Positions 9,866 to 19,813 of a stretch of DNA of 64,000 bases are shown in pieces (position 1 is the stretch's first letter; each line of letters starts with the position of its first letter). The stretch comes from Prorocentrum cordatum. Taxonomy: Eukaryota; Sar; Dinophyceae; Prorocentrales; Prorocentraceae. The stretch spans positions 81,651 through 145,650 of the forward strand of contig CAUYUJ010016154.1 in assembly GCA_963575745.1 (NCBI GenBank), in the 5' to 3' direction. The notes beneath the pieces are model-generated. The model searched no databases and had not been told where the DNA came from. It was given only the letters and a program-made list of their open reading frames with translations. Made by a program: the position numbers and the translations under genes.

Positions 9866-10440
9866 TCAACCAATGGCAGTCGCGACTCCACCAGCAGGAG
9901 AAGCTCCAAGTGTAGGCGCTGGCGGTGGTGCTTGCGTAGGTACAGGGGTTGGTGCTTGCGTCGGTGCTGGTTCAGGCGCTGGCGCCGGCGCTGGCGTGGG
10001 CGCTGGCGTTTGTGCCAGCGTTGGTGTTGGCGTCGGCGCTGGCGTCATAAGCGCTGGCGTTGGTCCCGTCGTCGGCGCTGTAGGCGCCGGCATCGGCGCA
10101 GGCGCCGGCATCGGCGCTGGCGCGGTTCCGTCGTCAAAATTGGCGTTGGTGCTGGCGTCGTCGGCTCGCCGCCGCCGCATGCGCAACACGCGTCGTTGGC
10201 GGTCCCGTTGAAGGCGCCGTACCCATAATGGTCGCCATAAATGCTGCAAACGCTGATGTCGTTGGCATACCAGACGCGAGTGCTTCGCGCGATGCTACTA
10301 AAAGTCAGTCCGTGCCGTCCGGCAAGAGATACGTGCCGTCCAGCACAAGACCTTGGCAACGTTTTGTCGTGTAGGCGACCATGGCACCTGGATCCGCTTG
10401 CCTCCCTGATCTGATCTGCTTGCCTCCAGTGTCCTGCCTC
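9866..10440 (-). pseudogene. Fragment of a Cys-rich, Thr/Pro-tailed secreted-type protein
   Basis: Read on the minus strand, one frame gives WYANDISVCSIYG and then FNGTANDACCACGGGEP followed by TTPAPTP. This pattern (spaced Cys and Tyr, then AN-x-ACCACGGG, then a Thr/Pro tail) is one I associate with extracellular cysteine-rich modules in dinoflagellate and other algal proteins. At about 10140, next to a TTTT run, the frame breaks. The adjacent frame continues the tail as APAPMPAPAP and PTPTPT-rich sequence to a stop at about 9866. Upstream at about 10305-10400 a third frame reads GLVLDGTYLLPDGTD, which looks like part of the same protein. Two frame changes make it either a decayed exon or an intact exon with sequencing errors. 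The tail is encoded by a GGCGCTGGCGTT-type minisatellite on the plus strand. The function is unknown. Confidence 0.5.
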
Positions 10441-11000
10441 CTCCTCCTCCTCCCTCCTCCTCCCTTCTCCTCCCTTCTCCCGCCTTCTCTCTTCTCCTCT
10501 ACTCTCCTCGCCTCGCCTCGCCTCGCCTCGCCTCTCCTCTCCTCCCCTGGGCAGCGAGGGCTGCAGAGAAGGGGCCCTTTGGGGCCCCTCGAGGTGCCCT
10601 CCAAGGCCCCAGAGGGGCCCTCTTAGGGCCCGGAGAGCGCACCTTCCACAAAAACTACCTCCCCCCCTCCTTTCTCCTCCTTCCTCCTCCTCCTCCTCCT
10701 CCTCCTCCTCCCTCCCCTTGCTTCTGCCTCCTCCGCTACTCCTCCTCCTCCCCCCTCCTCCTCCTCCTCCTCCGGCTCCGCTCCCTCCCCTTGGCCCCTC
10801 ATCCTCCTCCCCTCCTCCTCTCCTCCTCCGCCTCCGCCTCCTCCTCGCTCCTTCTCCTCCTCCTCCTCCTCCTCCACCGCTCCCCTCCTCTTGCCCGCCC
10901 CACCTCCTCCTCCTCCCGCCTCCTGCTCCCCTCCCCTTGCGCCTCCTCCTCCTCCTCCTCCTCCTTCTCCTCCTCCTCCTCCTCCTCCTCCGCGGCTCGA
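10438..11000. repeat. CTC microsatellites flanking a short unique segment
   Basis: CTC/CTCGC-rich blocks at about 10438-10548 and 10665-11000, separated by a segment with ggggcccctcgaggtgcc-type palindromic phrases near 10580. The second block ends about 80 bp before the start codon of LINE ORF1 and might belong to the element's 5' region. Confidence 0.9.
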
Positions 11001-11081
11001 CCACCGACGGTTTGTGCAACCTGAGTCGAGCTGCGCGCTGCTCGGGCCAAGAGTGATTGTCAGGGAGCCTGGACTCCCGAG

Positions 11082-12218
11082 ATGGTCCCGCCAGTGCCCG
11101 TGCACCGGCGGAAGTGGTTCTGCAAGACGTGCAAGCACGAGAAGTCGGGGAAACAGTTCCTCAACTTTGCGGAGAACACGCAGTGCCACATGTGCAAGCG
11201 CTCGAAGAGCGCCTGCTTCGGGGGCTATATCCAGGCCAAGGAGCCCTCTGTTTCGTCAGGGCGCAAGGGGGCGGCGAGTGGCGAGCCAGCCCCGTGGGTC
11301 AAGGCCTCGGAGGTCGCCAAGCTGGCCGAGCAGGTCAAGCAGCTCGAGGCCAAGCTGGCCAATGCGGGATCGGCATCACACGCGCCCCTGCCAGAGGTCT
11401 GGGATGTGGACCTTGGGTGCGAAGCCGTGCCCGACAAGGACCGCCTGGCCACCGTCGAGCGTGAGCTATCCACCATCGCAGGCCTTGTTGGCGAGAGGTG
11501 GTCCAAGCTCCGTGAAGACCTCAAGCAGGAGAAGCAGCGGCTTGAGCAGAAAATGCTTGCCGAGCAGCCCTATTGTAAGCGGCTGCGGGCACTCCTGGGC
11601 CGAGTGGACGAGGCGGAGCAGAAGCTGCTCAAGTCCAAGAAGCAGCAGGAAGCCAGCCGCAAGCGACTCGCGGAGGCAGAATCGGCGCTCCGCGATGCCG
11701 ACAAGCGGGTCCAGGAGCAGGAGGCTGAGCTGGGTCTGCTCAAGGCGCAGCAGATGGAGCTGGCATCGCAGGGCATGGCTCAGGGGGTCCAGCTCGAGCC
11801 CGGCACGGCGGCAGCCGTCTCGGCTCCCATGCTCCAGTTGGACGCGTCCAAGGTCAAGGGCTTCCTCGAGCAGGGCCTCGACCAGCTTGGCGTGCACGTG
11901 CCCGACCTTTCGGCGTTTGCGCAGGCCTTCTGCGAGCAGGTGCCAAGTTGCACCTCGCAGGTCTTTGTTCGGGTCCAGCCCCCTGGGGCGCCCTTGGGCC
12001 CTGCGCCGGGGACGCCGCCTGGCGATGCTACTGGCGAAGCGGCTCCGGCGCCCGTGCCCATCGTTCCCATCGAACAAGTACGGGCGGAGCTCACCATGGG
12101 AGGGGTCGACCCGCCCGCATCGGAGGAGGAGGCCAGGTCCTTGCACGGTCAGTTGCGCGCCGCGTTCGGAGGCCGAGCGAAGCCAGGGGCCAATCCTCCG
12201 GGCTTCTCTCCGATGTAA
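11082..12218 (+). CDS. LINE ORF1 protein, zinc motif plus coiled coil
   Basis: This frame is 378 codons, intact. Residues about 13-42 hold a four-cysteine pattern (FCKTC ... CHMCKR) like a small zinc ribbon or RanBP2-type finger, followed by basic residues. Residues about 80-105 and 130-225 are rich in Glu, Lys, Gln, Leu and Ala with heptad-like spacing (for example LAEQVKQLEAKLA), predicting coiled coil. The C-terminal third is Pro/Ala/Gly-rich. ORF1 proteins of LINEs bind element RNA and form multimers through coiled coils, and the layout fits that role. The start ATG at 11082 is the first in frame after the upstream CTC tract and lies just before the Cys motif. ORF2 starts only 7 nt after the stop codon, suggesting coupled translation. 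The sequence assignment to ORF1 is by position and layout, not by a recognised family. Confidence 0.8.
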   Translation: MVPPVPVHRRKWFCKTCKHEKSGKQFLNFAENTQCHMCKRSKSACFGGYIQAKEPSVSSGRKGAASGEPAPWVKASEVAKLAEQVKQLEAKLANAGSASHAPLPEVWDVDLGCEAVPDKDRLATVERELSTIAGLVGERWSKLREDLKQEKQRLEQKMLAEQPYCKRLRALLGRVDEAEQKLLKSKKQQEASRKRLAEAESALRDADKRVQEQEAELGLLKAQQMELASQGMAQGVQLEPGTAAAVSAPMLQLDASKVKGFLEQGLDQLGVHVPDLSAFAQAFCEQVPSCTSQVFVRVQPPGAPLGPAPGTPPGDATGEAAPAPVPIVPIEQVRAELTMGGVDPPASEEEARSLHGQLRAAFGGRAKPGANPPGFSPM

Positions 12219-12225
12219 GCTGAAG

Positions 12226-14772
12226 ATGCTGATGATGATCCTGGGCATCATGACGTTCTTCTTCATGCTTCGGACCGATTGGGACCTGGTCTGTGAGGTC
12301 CTCGCTGGCAGGGATCTGCGCATCGATGCTGCTGGGCAACTTGGTGCGGCCTCGCCCTCGCCGCGGGCATGGCCAGAGTGCAGGCTGAGCCGGTACGGCG
12401 GTCAGGCGTTCCCCTACGGCGACGCGTTCCTCTCTCGGGAGGAGGAGCGGCTGCTCGGCGATGCTTGGTGGCAAGGACGTGTGGCCGCCCGTCGTTTTAG
12501 AGAGCGGCCCATCCTGGATTGCGAGGCTGGCTTTGCAGCTGGGCTGGGGGCGGCCTTGGAGCCGCGGCGCTGGGGCACGGTGCCATCCGACGCTTTGCTC
12601 GTTGCTTCGCACGCCACCCGTCTGCCTGCTGCTGCGAGCCCGGCTATTGATTGGCCGTCGACACTGCAGACTGCGTCTACAGCGGCATCAGCAGAGCGAG
12701 CGCAAGGCCCTGACTGCGAGTACGCTCCAGTCGGGGGTGGGCGCCCAGACCCTGACTGTGAGGACGCTCCAGTTGGGAGTGGCGACGCTTCGGCGGCCAC
12801 TCGCGGGGCTCCCGGGAGGGAGGTGGTCGATTCCCCCGCTGGTCAAGACCCTGACTGCGAGCTGGCACGCCAGCACCAGTTGGGAGCGGCGCCTTGGGGA
12901 GCTGAGCATTTGGAAGCCTGCCCCAATGGAGCCGCTCGCGGGGCGCCCGTGAGGGCGGTGGTCGATGCCCCCGCTGGTCGCGCGATTTCTCGTGACGCTG
13001 ATCGTGGCCGGTCGGCGTCAGCTTCAGTGCAAGTACCTCCCAGCACGGCTCGGGGAGGGCATGCGAAGATGTCGACCACGCCACGAGGAGGGCAAGCAGC
13101 AGTAGCAGCAGCTCCACAGGTCGGAGCCCCAGCCCAGCCAAAGCCGAAGGCGAGACCCTCCTCGAGCTCAAGGTCGGGGCCCACTGTGTCGGCGACGGCG
13201 GCTCCCTCGCCCTCCAAGGCTGTCGCTGCTCGGGCGTTGTCGTGGACCCGGCCCGCTAGCGGGCTCAGATTTGTAGTGGTTTCTTACAACTGTAACGCTT
13301 GGTCGACGGGCCAGTCGTTCTTGGAGTGGCTTCATCACGAGCAGGGTTTGACACCAGATGTAGCGCTGCTGCAGGAGACAAGGCTCACGGGCCCCAAGAC
13401 AGCGCCAGCTCGAAACTGGGCTAGTGCTGCAGGCTTCGTCATGTCCAGTGGCAACGCAGGATCGACTGGGGCAGAGGCGCTTTGCACGTCTGGTGGAGTG
13501 GCAGCTTTGGCTTCCAAGAAATATGGGTCTGCGGTGTGGGCGCTCCCGTCCACCGCGCCGCCTCACAGGATTCTTGCCCACCAGGTCACGGTCGATGACA
13601 AGGTGCGAGTTTTGTTCATTTCCATATATTGCGTCACGTCCGAAGGCATGGGGCCCAACAACCAGGCGCTCCTTGGAGAACTGCAGGAGGTGGTGCTGTC
13701 AGCTCAGCTCCCTGTGGTAATCGGTGGGGATTGGAACATGGATCCGCAGGAGCTACAGGCTTCGCAGTGGCACTCCGACCTGAGCCTCCAGGTGATGTTT
13801 CCTGAGGCCCCGTCCTGCCAAGGTCGCCGCCTGGATTTTTTTGCTGTCAGCCATTGCCTCGTGCCGTTTGTGCGGCGGATAGATACTATTGTTAGCACCC
13901 CTCCGGGACCGCATGCAGCCGTGCGCCTCACTTTTCAAGGGCTGCACCGGCAAGCGAAAGTGTGGCAGCGCGTTGTGCCCAAGTCTTTCCTACTTCAGTG
14001 CGAATCCTCCTCCTCCTCCTCCTCCTCCTCCTCCTCCTCCTCCTCCTTCTCGGCCTCCACACCCAACATGTTTCAAAATGATTTAAAACATGTTGCGCAT
14101 CCGGACGTTTTGCCTCAGCTCCCATCGTCGTTTGAGTGGGGGTGGGAGGCTGCTTCTGGGCCGGAGGACCCGTGTGAGGCTGCGGGGGTTTGGTTCGACT
14201 TGGCCGAGCGTTGGCTCTGCTACCGCCACAAGGTGCCAGAACATGATAAGAAGAAGCACTGCGGGCGTCGAGCGGCCTGTACATTTAAGCAGGTGCCTCT
14301 GTCAGCGGCGTGGGGCAGAGAGCTCCGCCGCCGCTCGACTCGCAGCACTTTGAAATGGCTGTCGTTTCGTAGAGCACTGGCGCAGCTGCTGTCGCTGCCC
14401 GCGTCGAGCGAGCAGGTCCGGCCTCACCTCCTCTCGTGTTTGCTCGAGGCCGACGCCATCATCCCTGAGGCCTGGGAGGAGGAGCTGAGGGAGTTTTCGG
14501 CGCTCCAGGTTTTGGAGTCCCTGCAGGACCCTGCTCGGAAGACCTCTGTGTTTGCTGCCCTGGCTCGTGAATGCCAGGCTCGGCTGAGGCGGACGCGAAG
14601 CGCGCAAAGCAGGAATGGCAAGACTTCTGTAAAGAATCCGTCACCAAGGGAGCCAAGAAGGCCCACGATTTTTCGAAGGAGCCCGGTTCAGCGGCTTCCC
14701 CGGTGTGGGGGGACGAAGGCGAGGAGGGTGGAGCCCCCCTCGCAGGCCAGCAAGCTTTGCGTCAGATCCTGA
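12226..14772 (+). pseudogene. LINE ORF2, N-terminal part with APE-type endonuclease
   Basis: The first in-frame ATG lies 7 nt after ORF1. Residues about 1-345 are low-complexity and contain internal repeats of a PDCE-APVG / RGAP-VVD-PAG motif (about 12700-12980). Residues about 346-570 form an endonuclease/exonuclease/phosphatase domain with all key motifs: VVSYNCNAW (Asn), LLQETRL (Glu), GGDWNMDP (Asp, Asn), RRLDFF (Asp) and PHAAV (His). In LINEs this enzyme nicks the target DNA to prime reverse transcription. At about residue 594 a run of 14 Ser marks a (TCC)n insertion. The coding sense is lost after about 14580, where a one-base frame change moves the reading to the next frame; the remaining codons to 14772 are out of frame. 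No slippery heptamer is apparent at the break, so decay or sequencing error is more likely than programmed frameshifting. Confidence 0.88.
14006..14095 (+). repeat. (TCC)n plus AACATGTTT hairpin inside LINE ORF2
   Basis: A (TCC)n tract at about 14006-14049 encodes the Ser run of ORF2. Within 20 bp it is followed by aacatgttt ... aaacatgtt (about 14066-14096), a 9-bp stem with a short AT-rich loop. Both are AT/simple-sequence islands in an otherwise GC-rich coding frame, and the frame is kept open through them, suggesting a small in-frame insertion after the endonuclease domain. Confidence 0.7.
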
Positions 14773-17700
14773 ACGAGTGGGAGCCCCTTTGGGATAACTC
14801 GACGCGCAGGGGGGAAATTCACCCGGCAGCATGGGAGGTCCGGGACGACCTGCCCCCCATCACGGCAGAGCAGGTTTTGGCTGCATGCAAATCGTTCGGG
14901 AGGGGGAAGGCTTTGGGTTGGGACGGCTTTCACCCTCGGTTGATGGAGCAGCTGCCATCAGAGTTTGCTCGGAGATTTGCGGATGTGTTGAATGCTTGGG
15001 AGGCGGATCCGCGGGTCTCTCAGCTCTGGCTCATTCTGGTTATTTTTCTAGACAAGCCGACTGGGGGTGTGAGGCCGATCGGCCTCCTCCCCCTCTGGTC
15101 GAGGGTCTATTCGAAAATTCGGCACCAGGAGTGCGACAGGTGGGAGAAATCCCACGGCTGTAAATTGTTCTGGGGCCAGGATAGCTCGTCAGCGTGCGAC
15201 AAGAGTGCGTGGCTCCACAATGCCCTTGCGTCTTATGCAAGGCTCAAGGGCCTCTCCATGGCCTCGGCCTTTCTCGACCTCCGGAAATACTACGAGAACA
15301 TCGGCCACGCTGAGCTCCGAGAGGCAGCTCGCGAAGTAGGCTTCTCAGAGAAGTTGTTGCGATCGTTGTGCTGCATTTACCGTGCGGAGCGGCGCGCAGT
15401 ATTTCAGTCAATCACGTCGCCGGCGCTGCATGCGAATGGTACAGTAGTAGCGGGCTGCTCTTGTGCAACCTCACTGGCCAGAGTTATGGTTTTGGTGACT
15501 CTTCGCAAGGCAGCAGCGGCCAATCCGATTGTCACGATCCGTAGTGTGATTGACGATGTTTCGTTTCAAGCCCTTGGGGGTCCCTCCACGGTTGCTCAGC
15601 AGTTGCCTCGAGCGTTTCAATTGGTTTCGCAGTCGATGATCTCCAGGGGCCTCCCTATTTCTTGGCATAAGGCGGGCTACTTGGCCTCGTCGAGCCAGCT
15701 GGCCAGGGACATGGCTCCGAATTGGGCCTTGGGGCCCGAGGATCGCGTTGTGGTCCACAGGGATCTCGGAGGAGATGCCGTGGATGGCACGGCTCGCAGG
15801 TGCGAGTCTCAGCTCTGTCGGTATCACGACTCCCTCAGGCGAGGGAAGCGGCTGCGCATCCTACAAGCTGGAGGCGCGCAGATTGGAGCTGCCCATAAAT
15901 CGGGGCCGACGGCGGTGGCGATGTGGGGGTCGTGTATTTCAGGAATCCCTGATGGGCGCCTCACAACGCTGAGGGTCCAGGCAGCTAAGGCGCACGGGAG
16001 GCTCCCTCGAGGAGCGTCCCTGGGCCTCTCTCTCATGTCCAGCAGGTCGGGCTGGAGGCGGGATCCGCTCGTGCTGACTAGCGTTGATTCTTTGAAGACC
16101 TTTGCTGCCGTGCTCTGGGAGGGGCACCTCGCGCGAGCGGTTCTGGAGGGGCTGCTTGCGCAGGCGATGCAGCATGCTCAGAAGCTTCGTCCATGGATCT
16201 CGGCCAAAGATCCTGTGATGGCCCTGGTCCTTACGATGAAAAGGGTGGGGTGGAGCTTTCGCGGCGTGACCGCTGCGGTTGACGACTGGGGCGGGGAGTG
16301 GGACCTGATGTTTTATTCGCCAGGTTTCTTGTCTCAGCTCGTGGCTCACTCAGCCCGGCGCGCGTCCGACAGGCGAGCGCTGTTGCTGCAGGACAAACGG
16401 GGGCCGTGGGATTCGGGGCTTTTTTGGAGACCCACGCTGGAGCTCTTGTTCGCCAAGCCCTCGGAAGGATGGACGCAGCACGATCAGAACGTGCTGCGAG
16501 GTCTCATTGTGGGATCCCATTGGAATCAGCTGCTTATGAATAAGCACGAGCCGTCTCTGCCTGACGTTTGCATGCTTTGTGAAGGAGGTCACGGTACCTT
16601 CTTTCACCGAGCGTTTTGCTGCCAGGCCCACGCCCTCTGGAGGCGTGACAATCTTGAGTCCCTGGTCGAGCGCGCGCAGAAAAGAATGGCCACGGCGCCG
16701 CACCAATGGAGAGAGCGGTTTGCGAGAGCGATCTTCCCGGAGCCGAATCAGTGTTTTCGCCGCCGGGATTTTCAGGCGGAATGGGAGGTCCGCTACCAAG
16801 GTGTGGATCTGCCAGTGCTGCTAGAAGGGGGATACGTCTTTGTGGACGGATCGGGATTTGATGGTGATTTTCCGTCGATTCGCTGTGCTGGGTGGTCGGC
16901 GGTCTTTTATGATTCTGAACGTCGGTATGTGGGAGTGATGTATGGGGCAGTGCCCCCGCTTTTCGCGCCCCGGCAGGTGGCCAGAGACGGGGAAGACTTT
17001 GCGGTCCTGAAGGTGTCGGAGTTGGTGTTGGGCCAATTTTCGGTGTTATGTGATTGCAAAGGAACCCTTGCGTGCTGCATGAAGCCTGCCATGGCGCAGG
17101 CACCGTCCAATGCTCGTGCGCATATCTGGAACAGGGTCCATTCGAGAGAAGATTTCACACAGCGCCCCTTCATTCACGTCAAGGGCCACGCGACCTCCGG
17201 GGATGTGGAGGCGGGAAAAATCTCGCCGTTCCACCGCCTGGGGAATTCGCAGGCAGATGCGTTTGCCAAAAAAGGGGCGTTGCAAGCTAGAGCTGACGAG
17301 TCAGACGTCCGAGCCCTGGAGGGGTTCAGGGCTGTAGCGAGGCAAGTGGCGACGTATGTGGCGCGGTGCACGGCCATGGCTGTAGACACCGAGAAGAGAG
17401 ACCACTTGCCCATCGATTACTTGAAGACGGTGGACCTTGGAGAGCTCCCCGGCGATCTTTGTGACGCTGAGGCCCTTGCCGTGCCCCTGGGCGCTCCTGT
17501 GTCCAGCCTCCCTCCTGGTGTTGTTGCCTCTTCGTCCCAGGGGGTGTCGGCGAGTGGTCTTGGAGAGGCTGCCATGTCCAGGGGCTTGCTCCACCTTAGT
17601 CCGTGGAAGGTTAACGAGCACAGTGTTTTAGCTGCCCAGGTCTCTGAAGGAGACCAGGTCCTGTTTTGCTCCTCTTGTTGGCAGTTTGCGGTCCAGCTGA

Positions 17701-17774
17701 ACCAGCGTGGCCTTAAGGAGCCGTGCAAGGGACCCGTAAGATCTCTGGTGGGGCCGCATACACGTCCCGTTTAA
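14571..17774 (+). pseudogene. LINE ORF2, reverse transcriptase, zinc finger and RNase H
   Basis: The ATG at 14571 is probably internal to the original ORF2, and the segment ECQAR|AEADAKRAK marks the junction. Reverse transcriptase motifs are GKALGWDGFHP (about residue 112), FLDKPTGGVRPIGLL (158), motif A FLDLRKYY (233), motif B-like GCSCATSLA (294) and motif C VIDDV (325), so both catalytic Asp of the DD pair remain although the usual Tyr/Phe-Ala is replaced by Val-Ile. A CMLC ... HGTFFHRAFCC motif at about 667-685 is a zinc finger common after RT in such elements. RNase H follows: YVFVDGSG (Asp, 756), LKVSELV (Glu, about 812), LCDCKGT (Asp, 826) and NSQADAFAKKGA (892). Reading ends at 17774 after CSSCW, inside a second zinc motif whose other half is in the next frame. 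Confidence 0.9.
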
Positions 17775-18091
17775 GGCTCAAGAGGGGCGAGCACCCCACG
17801 AAAGCAGGCACGTTTTTCGCCGATGTTAGGTCCCCCTCCGGGGCCACCCGCGAGGGCTGGTCCAGCCACTTTGGTTTGGCAGCTGGCAGTGGGGGTACAG
17901 CTGCTGGCCCGAGCGTGCGCCCTTTCATTGAGCAGTCGGCCCCTGTTCGTATGGAGCTTGCTGCTGTGCTTTTCGCCTTTGGGTTGGGCTCCCGAGAGGA
18001 GGTGGAAGCTGTTGGTGCGCGTGAGCTGGAAGCTCGTGCGTTAGCGCTGTCTCGGAAGGCCAAGGGAGATCCCGACCCTGAGGCCATGTGA
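17723..18091 (+). pseudogene. LINE ORF2, C-terminal fragment
   Basis: This frame continues the broken C-terminus. The upstream frame supplies CSSCW and EPCKGPV; this frame supplies SGGAAYTSRLRLKRGEHP. Together these give a C-x2-C ... C-x-G ... L-x-x-G-x-HP pattern typical of the last zinc motif of such ORF2 proteins. The frame change lies near a GGGG run at about 17740-17755. The rest (about 80 residues) is Ala/Glu/Gly-rich and ends at the stop at 18091, followed by a T8/G7 run at 18092-18110. Confidence 0.7.
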
Positions 18092-18237
18092 TGTTTTTTT
18101 TGGGGGGGTGCCCTGTCGGCGGGCCCTGCCTGGGGGATGGAACCTCAGGTTGGGAACAAAAAGTTCTCATCGGATGGGCGCCCCCACCCGATTTTCCCTT
18201 CTTTCCCCCTTGACTTCTCCCCTCTATGGGCAGTGAA

Positions 18238-18483
18238 CCTCCTCCTCCTCCTCCTCCTCCTCCTTCTCCCCCTCCTCCTCCTCCCTCCTCCTCCCCATCA
18301 TCCTCCTCCTCCTCCTCCTCCTCCTCCTCCCTCCTCCTCCTCCTCCTCTCCTCCCCTCCTCCTCCTCCTCCTCCTCCTCCCCCCTCCTCCTCCTCCTCCT
18401 CCTCCTCCTCCCTCCTCCTCCTCCTCCTCCTCCTCCTCCTCCTCCTCCCCCTCCTCCTCCTCCTCCTCCTCCTCTTCCTCCCT
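18238..18483. repeat. CTC microsatellite between two LINEs
   Basis: About 245 bp of (CTC)n with CCC interruptions, lying between the 3' end of the first LINE and the 5' end of the second. Confidence 0.95.
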
Positions 18484-18638
18484 CAAGCCATATCGGCCCG
18501 AGCACCAAGTCCTCTTCCCCCGTGGAGAGGCCGCGTGTTCGCGCCGCCTCGGTGCCGTCCCGTGGCGCTTGAGGGACAACCTCAGTCGAGGGTGCAGCCC
18601 AGCCCTCCAGCTTTGGTTGACTAAAGCCGAGGTTCGCC

Positions 18639-19741
18639 ATGAGCCGTTTGTGGTCATCGTGTCAGCACTGTGGGCGACAGGAATACAACGAATTGTTGAT
18701 TGTGAGAGGCCAGAAATGTGTTTGTGGCAAGAAGGTTACATTGTGGAAGCCCAAGAAGAAGCCACCCGCCCCCGTGGATGGAGTAGTGCAGGCTGCTCCC
18801 AAGGGTCCCTACGGAAGTCAGTGCGCTTTGCTGACGGACAGGGTGGTCTTGACAGAGGAGGCGGTGGCTCACGACCTTCGACGCCAACTTCTTCCCCGAG
18901 GGGATCGGCAGGGGTGCAGAAGGATCAGGATTCAGTGGCATCTCATCTTCAGGCGGCACTCCAGTCAGCGCGAGACCCTGAACTACGTGCCAGTCTTCAG
19001 CAGCAGCTCGATAAGCTTCAAGCCCAGAGGAGCCCAGGTGCTTCCAACGTGGTGCAGGCCATGCAGCAGGCCGACGGAGCGTGGAGAGATGCGAAGAACC
19101 GCCATCAACAGGCGGCCACATCAGTTTTGCGATTGGAGAAGAATCTCGCAGCTGCCCGTGAGAAGGAAGCTAAGTTGTCCAAGTTGGTAGCAGAGGCCAG
19201 TTTCACAAGGTCGCAGGCTGCTGCAGCGGTGGCAACACTTGAGGGAGTGACAGGCACTGCGCAGCCGGATTCATCTATCAAAGAAGAGAAGAAGCCCGTC
19301 GATGTCGTGTGGGACGAGGATCTTTTCAACAACTTGGATCAGCTCGAGTGTGAGCAGGCGGAGCGAGAATTGTTGCGTAATTGTCTGGCAGAGTTGCAGT
19401 CGCAGAAGGCGTCCATTTCCACCACAGCCGACGAGGTTGCTCAGCTGGTCGAGAGAGCTAAGGCAACCAAGGCCGCCATCACTGAGAGGTTGGCCAAGAA
19501 GCGTCGTAACAATTCAGGTGAAGCTGATGGTAGTTCCCCTGCAGGTGGTGCTCCAGCAGTCGCAGCTGAGTCGTCAGGCGCTGGATCGGTGACAGCAGCA
19601 TCTCCAGAGGTTGAGGCCAAGCAGAAGGCAGAGAGGGAAGCCAAGATTGCAGCCGAGGCGGAGAGGATCTCGCAGGCGCAGTTCCAGGCCCAGAGGCACG
19701 CGGAGCAGGCCGCGGCGGCATACCAAAATCCTTCGCATTGA
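18639..19741 (+). pseudogene. ORF1 of second element, zinc ribbon plus coiled coil, one frameshift
   Basis: The start MSRLWSSCQHCGRQEY (ATG at 18639) leads into C-x2-C and, about 18 residues later, a CVCGKK pair, a likely zinc ribbon. Near 18800-18820 the coding frame shifts by one base. The downstream frame continues with SLRKSVRFADGQGG and then a long Ala/Glu/Gln/Lys-rich region (for example LQQQLDKLQAQ, ERLAKKRRNN) with heptad character up to the stop at 19741. The same downstream frame is also open upstream through the CTC tract, but that part is repeat-derived and not credible. Total length would be about 365 residues. By position and layout this is a LINE ORF1 RNA-binding protein. Confidence 0.7.
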
Positions 19742-19813
19742 CTAGGGACTACGAAGTCCCCCCGTGCGGCTTACGAGCCGCGTGCCCGTCCTCAGCTACC
19801 AGAATTCTCCACC

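Larger units (their letters stand above)
11082..18091 (+). mobile_element. Non-LTR retrotransposon (LINE), near full length, decayed
   Basis: The element has ORF1 (11082-12218) and ORF2 in three pieces (12226-14772, about 14571-17774, 17723-18091) with, in order, APE-type endonuclease, reverse transcriptase, a Cys/His zinc motif, RNase H and a C-terminal zinc motif. This is the architecture of an APE-class LINE that also carries RNase H. ORF2 is cut by frame changes near 14580 and 17745. A (TCC)n tract and an AACATGTTT hairpin interrupt ORF2 in frame near 14006-14095. CTC microsatellites lie just outside both ends (10665-11000 and 18238-18483). No poly(A) tail or target duplication was found, so the true ends are uncertain. 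Confidence 0.9.

Noticed and set aside
14571-14600. Programmed -1 frameshift between LINE endonuclease and RT
   Set aside because: No X-XXY-YYZ slippery heptamer is visible at the junction and similar breaks occur elsewhere in the element; decay or error is simpler.
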